64,000 nucleotides of DNA, from positions 126,402,640 through 126,466,639 of the forward strand of contig OY755039.1 in NCBI GenBank assembly GCA_963576565.1, written 5' to 3'. The notes under the pieces were generated by a model. That model was given only the letters and a program-made list of their open reading frames with translations, had not been told where the DNA came from and searched no databases. How positions within the stretch are numbered: the first letter of the stretch is position 1; every line of letters starts with the position of its first letter. Made by a program: the position numbers and the translations under genes. Below, one piece after another: positions 11,701 through 24,300 of the stretch. This DNA comes from Aspidapion aeneum (taxonomy: Eukaryota; Arthropoda; Insecta; Coleoptera; Brentidae).

Positions 11701-14700
11701 AAAAAGAATGTAAAATTTAACATATATGAAGTAATGGTGAAAAGCACGCTGTTGTATGGAATAGAGACTTGTCGCGTAACAGAAAAATACAAAACAAAAA
11801 TGGAAAGTGTCGAAATGGATGCAATAAGAAGATCAATGAGAATATCTAGATTAGATCACATAAGAAATGAGATCATAAAAGAAAGAATGGGAATCGAGGG
11901 AAGCATAACGGATGACATCACTAAAAGGCAATTGATATGGTACGGCCATGTACAAAGGATGAACGACGAAAGATTACCAAAACAGGTCCTAGTAGGGCAG
12001 CAGAAAAAGAGGACGTCCTAAACTAGAATGGCAACAGTCAATCCAAAGATCAATGAGTCAAAAGAATCTGACAGAAGATGATTGTCAGGATCGAAGGAGG
12101 TGGAGAATAGGCGTCGGACAACGTAGAAAAACGTTCTAAACCGACATAGTAGTAGTATAGCGTGGAGTTCACTTAGAGGGTGCTAATGAGCTAGGAAGGT
12201 ATCAGATCCATCATGGTTCCATTTATTTTCAAATTAAGACAACACTCCTGTTAAAATTCATCGAAGACCTTTAGCTGCTGAGGCTATCTGAAAAAATAGG
12301 GTCCTTTAAAACTATGAATATGAAACTTACGTAAAAGTATTGACTCCGCATTGCTTCCTAAAATCGGTTCAAATATTCTTATCAGTGGTTTTGATAATTG
12401 ATTTTCCAAATAATACTTGGCGTCTATTGGGATGTTATTTTCCAGCACATATATGGGATCTTCTGCTTTTTCGAATGCTTTAGCGTTTTTTGTGGCTGCT
12501 GTTATGACGTATGGTATCCTATCACCTGTCAAAAAACCCATTTTTTACGTCAAATCACTGTCTGGTCTCTTTAAACAATTAAATTAAGAACATTAATTCA
12601 ATCAATGGTAAAATTAAGAACAAGTTCTTGGTCGGTGTATATAAATAAGTATGTTCTGTTAATGATAATTTTCGATGGGTTCAAAAGTTAAGGAATGATA
12701 CGAGTCGACTTATTTTATTAGTTTAAATTTTTCACTAAGAAAAATGGCTTATAAACATATGGAAAAAATATGTCTAAATTAGCAGATCCAAAAATTAGAC
12801 TTATTTTGGCCCTTATTTTCTTAGTCTTGAAACTGAATGTATAGACCAATGTTATGAAAGACTAAAACTAAAAATAAGACTGGCTAATTAACAAAGTTGG
12901 AAAATGCGTCTGATGGCATCTTCAAAATTGAAAAATTGGGAACTTATTTCTTAGTTTTAAAACTGTTTTACATGATAGATTATAGTGTATGTACGTGGAA
13001 AAAATTAGTCTGGCTGTTATTTACAATCACGAAAGTCTCCAATCTAAAAAATAGTTAATTCATTTTTTGCTTGTTAACGGTCACAGATACGAGAAAACTG
13101 CAAGAGACCAAAAAGTTTCTACATAAAACAAGGATTTTTTTTTGTATCTTCAGATTAGGTTCAGAGGAAGCAAAAAAAGGACCATTCCGGCAAAAAAAAA
13201 ATTCTTGTGGACTTAATTATTATTTGGCATACCTAATGACGTATACCCTGTAGCTTAATTTATGTTTTAGGTTTGAGCTAAATATCTTTAAAACTGCGAC
13301 AGCTATCAACGAAAAACATTTTTTTTATTTTAAGTCGGTAAATCGGCATCGAAACGTTTGCGGACCTGACAACTTTTAGTCTTAAAATAAGCCAAATAAT
13401 AACTCGTTCTCATTAGTGCGTGGGTCTAAGAAGCATTAACATAATCGAATATGTCAAATTGACGAAAATTAGACAAGTCTGGCATGGCTTTGGGGCTATT
13501 ACATAACAGCCAGATTGTATTTCAAGCTTTTCTATTAATACACCCTAATCATCTCAAAAACTTTTATAAAAAATAAAAATAAGGGCACTCATTTAATATC
13601 CTTCGCCAGATTATGTTCTTTAGTTAACTTAAGCATACATACCCTTTACTAGTAAGTATTTTGCGCCTAAGCCCATCAAAATTCATTAATATAACATTGC
13701 ATAGAAATGACCAATGAACAATTCTATCGATGTTTGCTGTAATAATTTCCAAAAATATTCACTGCCTAACCTACTATTAATATTTCGAAAGTAACCATCA
13801 CACTTTACGACTGAGAGCCGATTGTTTGGAGCCGATTGTTAACGTTACGAATCTAGTGTTAAAAATGTTTTTTTTTTAGTTTTTTTTATGTTCTTGCAAT
13901 TTTTTAGATATTAACCGAAATTACGCTACAGGGCTTACATCATTCGACATGCGAAATAATAATTAAAATTTACAGGAAAATATTTTTTACAACACAAAAT
14001 AATACTCTAGTTGCTTAGAGGCTTTCATGCACTTTTAGTGTTAATGCAAATTGGCCCCAGAAGTTTAAATCCGTTATAACTGTCAAACTGATACCAAATA
14101 CTTTAAGATGGCTACTTAAACGTGAAAAGCAGGACAAATTTAAAATTAAAATTCACAACATTTTATTTGAATCATAGTGCACTTTTAGAATTTATGTCCA
14201 ATAAGTGGAGTTGTGATCCCAAAGGTAGGGGCTTTAGAGTATAAATTATTATATTAATGCGATCACGATACATCTAAATACGGTATGTCGTGTAACGTCA
14301 CGCGGTGAATAAAATTTGAAATAGTTAATAATTATTAACAAACCTAATTTTGGTGCATTTCCAGGATCTCTTTTGGTCATTTTCTTGGCCAGTTCCACGT
14401 GGGCTTGTTTGGCTGCATAGTCGGACTTGGTCAACTCCTTTGTGATCACTAGTTGCGAAATATCGACGTTGTTTTGAAGCAGATCTGAGATAACTTGTTT
14501 TGCGTAGTTTACAGCGCCGTCTGGGTCTCTACAAATTTACAAGCCAAATCAAATTAGTACAATCGGTTGTGTGGGTCAGTCACAAATAAAACTATTTTTA
14601 GCATAAATGTTTAAAAATATTGATTTGATAATAACTTCTTTAATTTTTGACCGAATTTTATAAATTTACAACCGCGGTTTTATTATGCAAGATGACTACC

Positions 14701-17700
14701 TACAATAAATAAATTCTCTAATTTTTTTTAAATAAAAGGTATCTCATGTAATACATCTTTTGAAGTGTCTTTAAAGTCATAAATCGTGTTTCAAGTCCAA
14801 GCAGTTTTCAAGATATTTCAGTTTTATCGGTGTCAGAAATAAACCGCAATTTAGAAAAAAGAATGAAAAACCAATTAACAACAATTTTTTGTTACTAAGC
14901 GGGCATTGAAAAATTTTGTTTGTTTTGTATTTTTCCGTGGGCAGCTCGAAATCTGTACACCCACGGGGGTCCAAGCTATAATGGACACTTATAACGGACT
15001 ATTATTATTAGTAAAGGACTCTTCAGAAACGAAAAACAGTACCCATGACCGTGACATAATTTGTCCCTTAGGTCCGGTCAATGAATTTTGCATTTTTACC
15101 GCCTTCGCGACGTTTTATTGATAAAAAAATCTGAAATTTTGGATTTTTACGTTTTTTTCATTGCTAGAAGAACTGCATCAAAATCGAAAAAAATAAACCC
15201 CAGACGACCATTTTATCTGGTTGATTTACTATTAATTGAAGCTAAAGAAAGAAGAAAATATTCTTATAAGCTTACCTGTCGATAAGAAGTTTTTGCAGAC
15301 AAGTGTTAATAACGTCAACCACCAATGTGCAGTTATCTCTTCTGACAGTTTCGATGCCCTTGCAGTCCATTTTGTCGTATTTCTCGGGCTTAGTGAAGTA
15401 CAGTCCAGCGTACCTCTTTTTGTTAATCAAAAGATAGGGATAGTATACCTACAAACAATTTAAATAAATGATAATTTTTCTTAGAAACCATCGATTAAAA
15501 AAAACACTTATAGGATTAACTGAGAAGAAAATAACTAGGTAAATCTTTTATATACTAGCCAATTTAACTATAAGCAGATATAGTGGGAGTAAGGACACTA
15601 TTGCCTTGTAAAATATACTTTTAATTTATTGGGGGGGTGGGTTTTCTTGATATTTTTAGTTTGCCTCAGTCAAACTGTTTTTTGTTTCTAATAAAACTTT
15701 AGAAATTTAAAACAGTCCTATGCACTCGCTTATTTTAAGTATCATAATAATAAGCAAACCCAAATTCAATTTTTAACTTCCGAAGTCCAATTATGCACGG
15801 AGGACTCAAAGCACGCCTTTATAAACTGCTCAATAATTGAAGTGAGCCCCATTTTTTTGGACATTTTTAAAGTAAATTTATTCCTAAACGAAACGGTCAA
15901 TTCACACACAATTTTCTATGTGATATAGCTTCGATTGTCCTCCTTTAGTGGATGGTTTTCTTGTTGTTCTGCGCTTGACAGATAGCTTTACAGGGTGGCT
16001 ACAAAGCAAGTGTAACAAAAGTGCGAAAGTTTGCACGGCTCCCATTTCCCGTACGATTTTTTTTTTAAATAAAGTTTAATTACACAAAATGACAGTCAGC
16101 TAAAGCCAAAAAAAGTTATTTCTCAGTTTATTTAATTTCTCTTTAGTTTCCGAGATTCAATTTTTTTTCCATAAAATTGTACTTTTTGTACTGATTTTTA
16201 GTTTGACGTTTCTACCCGGTTTGACCCATAGCCACCAAATTTGCTATGAGGCAACCCAAGTATTGGCCCTTTCGAACTATGTACGCCATTGTACCCTAGA
16301 TGACCACTGAGCACAATCAGGGGCGTGCAAAAATAATTTTTCATAAATTCTTCTGTAGGTGGATCTGATATCAAGTCTAGGTAAATGCAAAACACGTTTT
16401 ATTGAAGTTTGAACATTTATGCCGGGACGGTTTTTTCATTTTTGTTAAAATATCACCATTGGCGTCATGATGATTTTTTGTAAAAATGCCAGTTATTTCG
16501 CAAAGTCCATGGATTCAAGCGAATTTTCTCACACCACTACAGATGATTTTGATGCTGCCTCAGTAAAAGTAATACAGCAGTGCTTATGCCACATGTGCCA
16601 TCCGATTTGGGTTGTAATATCTCATAAACAAAAGTTTTATGAGTTAACTGAAATGTGAAATGCGTTGGAACCAGAAATCTTATGTTTTGGTTGTGCTTGT
16701 CATCTTGAGAATTTTAAGGTATCATACGCAAAAATAGGTTAAGAAATAAAAAAGTAACTACCAATAAAAAAAATTTGTGACCTTATCTACAAAGCAATTT
16801 TGTTTCCCGTTCACTCATTTCTTGATTTAATTTTTTTACCTTTTCCTAAACAGTGATCCAACAGTACCTAATAATTTTGGTTGTCTCGTTTTGTCAGCCT
16901 CCATCTTCCGAGCATTTCGATGTATCGTTTACAGGAATCGGTCAAGAAATGAGTGATCGGGGAGCAAAATTGCTTTGTAAATAAGGTCACTAAAATTTCT
17001 TATCGGTAGTTACTTTTTTAGTTCTCAACCAATCTTTGCGTATGAAACATAAAAGCGTAACCAAAGCATAACATTTCTGGCTCCGACGCAGTTCACATTT
17101 TATTTTTTTCCACTCCTAAAACTTTCGTTTGTGAGATATTACAACCTAAATCAGATGGTACACGTGGCATAAGCTCTGCTCTACAATTTTTACTAAGGCA
17201 GCATCAAAATCATCTGTGGTGGTGTGAGAAAATTCGCTTGAATCCATGGACTTTGCGAGATTACTGGCTTTTATACAAAAAATCATCCTGACGCCATTGG
17301 TGACATTTTAACAAAAATGAAAAAACCGTCTCGGCATAAATGTTCAAACTTCAATAAAACGTGTTTTGCATTTACCTAGACTTGATCTCAGATCACCTAC
17401 AGAAGGTGAAACTCAGGTTTGATCATAAAAAAAAGAATTTATGAAAAATTATTTTTGCACGCGCCTGATTGTGCTCAGTGATCATCTAGGGTACAATGGC
17501 GTACAAGGTTCGAAAAGGCCAATATTTGGGTTGCCTTATAGCAAATTTGGTGGCTATGTTTCAAACCGGGTAGAAACGTCAAACTAAAAATCAGAAAAAG
17601 TACAATTTTATGAAAAAAAATCATATCTCGGAAACTAAAAGTTAAAAAATTGAGAAATAATTTTTTTTTGCTTCAGCTGCCTGTCATTTTGTGTTATTAA

Positions 17701-18341
17701 AGTTTTTTCGAAAAAATCGTACGGGAAATGGGAGCCGTGCAAACTTTCGCACTTTTGTTATACTTGCGTTGTAGCCACTCTGTGGAGCTATCTGTCAAGC
17801 GCAGGACAACAAGGAAACCAAACATTAAAAGAGGATAATCAAAGCTATATCACATAGAAAACTGTGTGGAAATTGCCCGTTTCGTTTAGGAATAAATTTA
17901 CTTTAAAAATGTTTAAAAAAATGGGGTGGCTCACTTCAATTTTTGAGCAGTTTATATACATCTATACCGGGAAAGAGCGTCTAAAAATGCTTCTCACAAG
18001 CGTGCCGGCATGTTGGATTTAAAATGAACGTGTGACTTAAATAAAAGGTTGACATTGACAATGGGTGACGCGCTTTCTGTGCCATCTCTTTTCTAAGCTT
18101 AAAAACAGCCATTATCAGTTACCTTGGCGTAAGTAAGCGGCTTTGCCTTCCAAAAGTACCACAATTCAAAGAATTTTTTTAAATTTAAATTAAAAATAAA
18201 AATTGATCCCAATTTTGACAACATCAAATCGCCACATTGACAAATTGTCAATGTCATTTAAAAGTAGTCCCTTTTAATTTTTATTAAAAGCGTCTACTTT
18301 GAATCCAATATGCCGGAACGCATGTAGCAGTCATTTTCTAA

Positions 18342-18373
<32 letters not shown>

Positions 18374-21300
18374 ACGTTTATTATTCTTCTTAGCAGTTTT
18401 ACACATATAGTACATTATATAGAAAAATATTACAAGAGTTGAGGGAATAATACGCTGGTTTGCAGCATCTTAACCCAGTAGGTCAAGCGCTGTTGGAGCG
18501 TTTAGTTTTTACATTCCTTATAAGCACTTAACACTAAAGATTCTTAACACTAGGGTGACTTAAATGTGATAATTAAACTGATAATTGCAGAGAAATGGGG
18601 AGAACACGAAAAGAAAAAATAATAAGAAAAAGAAGAAATGCTAAGCGGTTGAGCAAATATTAATAAATAATTATTGATCATTTTTATAATTGACTTGGCA
18701 AAAGTTGACTGGTAATAGCTTTCCTTGCAAATTTTTTAAAAGTCGTGATAGACTGTGTTAGGTCAAAAATTTTAAAATGTTGGTTAACGGTAGAAGCGAT
18801 ACCATAAGAAAGACAGGTTTCTATGGCGAGAGTTGCGATTATGAATTTGATTGCGGCGGATCGCTTTGTTGCTAAGATAGGAGGGTTTTTTATTTTTTAG
18901 AATTTTAAAGTAAAAACAAAGTGAGTGAAAGGTGCGACGATCGAACATATTTAGCCAGCCCAGGTGAAGTAGTTTATGAGAAATTCTTTGTCTACGTCTT
19001 ATACCGAATATAAATCGAATACAAAAGTTCTGAACTTTCTGGACTTGCTTCTTTGTGATACAAGCGAGAAAGGGGCCATAGACATATCGGAAAAATTTAT
19101 ATAAGATAAGACAAGAGAATCACACAAGAGTTTTTTAGTTTTTCTGCATAAGTAGTGTCTATGCCGATGTATTGACTTTAATACAAAGTAGGCTTTCTGA
19201 AGGCAAGCATTAATGTGGTTGGTGAATTTTAATTTTTCGTCAAACATCAAACCAAGGTTTCGAGCGGTACTCTTGTATTCGATAGGAGAGTCTCCGATCA
19301 TAAGCTGTACAGTCTGTTTTAGGTTTTCTCAGTACAGAAGACCATGGCTACACTTTTACTTGGGTTTATTTTAAGAAGATGATCATTTGATGCTGACAAT
19401 ATGTTTCTAAGATCGGTATTGATTTTGGCTTGTGCTGTGAATGCCTGAGACGGTTTAAAAGAAAATTTTAATTGCACGACGTCACAGTATAAATAACATT
19501 TGCAGTGTTCAAGATTTTTTACTATGTTTACGGTATAGACACTGAACAGAAGGGGACCAAGAATGCTACCCTGGGGACACCCTGAGGTCACATTAACCGG
19601 CTCCAATCTTTTGTTTTCAAGAACCACTCTCTGTTCTCTATCTGTAAAATATGATTTTATGAATTGACATGCGAGTAGAGTTGTAGGATTTATCATGTCA
19701 AAGGCTTTGGAGTAGTCCAGTAAAACGAGAACCGAGGCTTCTCCCTTGTCTAATGAACTAACAATGTCATCAGTTACATCAGCAAGGGCTGTTGCGCAAC
19801 TGTAACCAGAGCGGAATCCAGATTGTCTAGCGGGTAAAATGTCGTACTTGTCCAGAAATTGGCGCATCTGTCGTTCCATTGTCTTTTCAAGACTTTTATG
19901 GTTTTAATACGCTTTAGTAGTACATATTTATAAGTACGAAACCCAAAACCATAAACAATAATTCCAAACTAGGTAGTGGGTGCAATTAAAAATTGAAAAC
20001 ATATTTTTTAGGGTAGCCGTGAATTGAACCCGTAACCTCTGGCATTAAACGCCAATGTCCCACCAATTACGTCATCAAGCTGATATGTATGATTTTTTTT
20101 GAAAATTCTACCTACTGTCAGTGTCAGTCATTTAACTCAAACTATACATAAAGAATAACTACACGTGGATTTAGTGGGAAAGAGGGCACTTGTTGTTCTG
20201 GTAAATATGCGCTTTAGTTCCTTATTTCCACGAAATCTACGTGTAGTTGAATTGCAAGAACGTGATAATTTTACCACATAAAAAATAATTCCAAACTAGG
20301 GAGGGAAAAACTATAGATCGAAAAATTTGACAAAAGCTTTTTACTCACCCGGGAATCAAACCAGTAACCTCTGGCTTTACGTACCAACGCCGTACCAATT
20401 AAGCCACCAGCCTGACATACATTTTGGGAAACTTCTAAACAACTGATCTTTTTAAAAAATTTATTCTCACTATTAAGGTATGCACCCAGTTTAGACAGAT
20501 AACGCCACCAAGTATGTGATCTCCTTTGTGTGTTTACTTAAAAAGCTAATACAATAATTCCAGCCAAGGAGGGGGTGAAATTAAAGATCGAAAATTTGAA
20601 GAAAAAAATTAAGAAAGATTTTTGCCCAGCTAGGAATAGGCGGGTCCCTCTGCCTTTACGCACCAACGCCCTAGTAATTAGGTCACCAAGCCGATAGGTA
20701 TAACTTTTGGAAACTTCCTGTTAGTGTCGTAACACAGGAACGCTAGTTCTTAGGGTATTGAACACGACCAAGCTATTCAACTTTTAAAAGATTTCATTTT
20801 GACATGTTTACCTTTTCAAATTCCAACTTTATAGGACTAATAAACTTCTTGCTGATCAACTCGGCGGCTTCGGTGCCCAATTCCATGCTTCTCTCCAAAG
20901 TTTTAACTTTGAAGTTTACCATTACCGAATCAGTGTCACCGTAAATGACTTTGGCGTCGGATTCGTAGCCGTTTTCTACTCGATAATGCTGTTCTACTTC
21001 TTGTTTCGTTTGTTCTATCATTGTCCTGCCGTAGGCTGTTACACTCTAGATTTAAAAAAAAACATTGAAATTAAGGGTGGGTAAAACGCATTGAATAGCG
21101 CATCTTGATCGGGATCATTATGTCCATGTGGCTTCCACAAACCTGACACTGCTGCTAAGAGAAAGAGAGCAAGATCGATGTAGCTCTAATCGAGGAACCG
21201 TGGATCTGTCAAGATGCCATAAAGGTATTAGGGTTTCTAAAAGTGAGCACTCGTTATGATAATATTTTACCATGTAAGGAAAGCTCAGTTTTTCAGGATT

Positions 21301-24300
21301 TAAGAAATAGAATAAAACAGCAACAAGAATTACAAAAAAAATATTATGGAGATAAAAGGTCTTTGGCCTTTGGTGTTAGGGAAAATGTTATTGTTAGAGA
21401 CTATAAGCAAAAGCTTTATTGGGTGTGCGGTATTATTAATAAAAAGTTGGGCAAACCTGTCTAGTTAATTCGAATTTCATTTTTAACTCTTACAGGCGCG
21501 GTGGTCTCTAAAATGTGCCACCAATTTCTAGACCCAACCGGCGCACAATGGATTATATGAGAGGACTAGCGCGACACTCAATTTTAACTCAGTTTTAACC
21601 CACTTCTAGACATCGGATCAACTTTAAATTTGGTACACACTTAAAGTTCCGATGACAATACAATATACTAATATTATGAAGTTCACAGCTCCCCCTCCTT
21701 TGAAAATGCTGGAGGGGGGGCTACTATCTAAGTATGTCCGATATCGTTCAAAATTGGTATGCAGGGATCTTTGGGGATGGGGATCAACAATTTTTAATTA
21801 GATTTTTGAAATTGTGAAAGTAACGCCCCCCTCCCCCTTGGACAATTTTGACCATCTTCTACATATCTGATCAACATCAAAATTGTTGTGGACTTATAGT
21901 TATTATAAGTTACAGTGCAAGTACAATACAATATTATAATGTTGGCAACCCCTCACCCCTTTGAAGAGGGTGGAAGGGGCCATCTAAGTATGTCCGATTT
22001 TGTTCTAAATTGGTATGTAGGGACTTTTGGGGATAGGGATCACGAATTTTTAATTATATTTTTAAAATTGTGAAACTGACGCCGCCCTTGTACCTCTTGT
22101 AAGTCAATTTTAACCAACTTGTCCATATCCGATCAACATCAAATTTGGTTCGGTTCGGTTCATTCATCATCATATTATAAAGCTCTAAAGTTGGAAACTC
22201 TCCACCTTTAAGGATAGTGGAGGGGTTTTCGAGGTTTAGGATCACGCACCATATTTTTTCTTATTTAATAAGCTTTCAAACAAGTTTTCACAAGTTGGGT
22301 CTACCAGTTGCAAAAGAGGTTGGATGTTACTAACTTTTTCCTTAAGTTTTTTAATTAAATTAAAAATTTTACTTAAAAGGATATTTTTTATTGTCTAAAA
22401 ATGCCAAAAAAGTCAAGGTTAGCTTTTTTTAATATTTAACAGGTGTCAAAAAAAAGTAGTTTATCGTTTTTCTTTTTTGATAAGCTTTCGAGCAAGGTGT
22501 CACAAGTGGGGTTATCTAATTTGAAAACAAAGTTTTATGCGAGTAGACCCCTTTGCAGGGGGTCTATACAAAAAAATTTCGAACAGAAATATTGCTCGTA
22601 AAAATCTTAGTCGAAGTACTTTTGGATTTTTCAGAAAAAAATCTAAATTCCATCCGCTGTCGAATTTATTCCATTTGGCTGCAACCCTGATTGTATAAAG
22701 ACACCACGTACATGACAGTGTTTAGAGCTACCCCCAAAAAACAGGGGCAGCGAGGGGCAGCAAATTTTTTGTTTTTTTTGTCAAATAGACCCCTCTCTCT
22801 CTAATATTCTGGTGGAGATTTTACTAAGCCTTTCTAAGCTTGTTTCTGCAGGTTTTACAAAGAAAAATAGAGACGAAAATAAACGTAATATATTTCAAAA
22901 AATTTTAACCATAATAAGGGTTTTGGAATTAGGAACTCACTAGTAGTTTTTAAAAGTGCAGTTACTGCTTATGCCCACTTTATACCCATATACCCAAAAA
23001 GTGCTGTTTGTATTGCCATTTGTTTTATTTAAAAATACTGTAAAAATACATACATTTTTCTCCCAAAATATTTTTCAACTTTGGGGCTCTGTTACAGAGA
23101 AATACATTAAGACTTTTTTTATCAGTTGCATTTTTTTTATTAACTGGACTATCTGCAATACATTTGGGTGGGTTTGGTTATCATAATTTAAAAAACATAC
23201 ACAGGGCTAATGTCGTGCTAGCTCAGCCATATAACCCATTGTGCGGCGCGGTGGTTCACTATATAGACCACCTCGAAAACCAATTCGCACGACTACTCAC
23301 GAGAACATCGACGATCGGTTTGCAACACCACGCTGCGAGGTTGTGGACGGACACGACACGACAACTTGGGGTGGTGTATTGGGAGCTGTATTTTTACTCA
23401 TGATTCTTTCCAAACATGCCAATTTTGAAAAAATAAATAAAAAAAAGCAAATTTCGGCGCCGCACAATGGTGAGGTCATATGAGACCATGCGGCCAAAAT
23501 TGCTTCAAATAAAAATAAAAAATATATAAAATATTTCATGCCATTATTTTGTAACCATATCCAACATAATAAATATCATATAACTAATACCATAAAAAAA
23601 TTACTACTGCAAAAAATTCATTTCAACATCAGAAGTTTTTGCAAGGCAAGTAAATATTTTAATAAAATGAAAAAACATCCATGAAGTTGAAGTAATTTTC
23701 CCCAATGGCTGTTTGGAAATTTATCCCTAAAGTTATTTTTTTAAATTATATAATGTTCTTTGAATTTAATCGATAATATTTTGTTTTTTAAAATATCTTT
23801 CTTTTAGTTCAATAAAGTAAATTAGCTACTATGATACACATTATTTTTCTGAAAATGAAATGTTTTAGTTTCTGCAAGGAAATTAATAGTTTGCGAAGTT
23901 TGCCGAAGATTAGATTTTGCACTAGAAAGAAAGTATAACTCACCGTCTTTCATAATTAGTTAATTGTATTTTTATTTGTATTTATTTCTGTATTTGCCCA
24001 TGTTTGCCTATTCAAATGTTATACATTTTTAAATTAAGCCGTTCATCTCGATGATGCGTTGTGGCCTATTAAAATGTGTTGGGTGACATTTGTGGCAGCT
24101 TAAAGACGTTGCCGCCATTTTGTGACACTGTAATTAGACTAATAACTTGTGACACTAAAAAAAACCACTGAATAATTAAACAAATATCTGGAAGCAGAAC
24201 TGTATTTTCCAGCTAGGTAAAACATTGATATGCCCGGTAACTTTTGTACAGTGGAGAAGGGGGGGGGTTCAGAAATAAGAAAATTTTAAGTGCGCCACAG

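Noticed and set aside
20018..20090. Possible tRNA genes at 20018-20090, 20340-20420, 20625-20700 and 45895-45956
   Set aside because: A and B boxes are partly present but acceptor and T stems do not pair and repeated bodies follow; they are SINE parts or tRNA relics.
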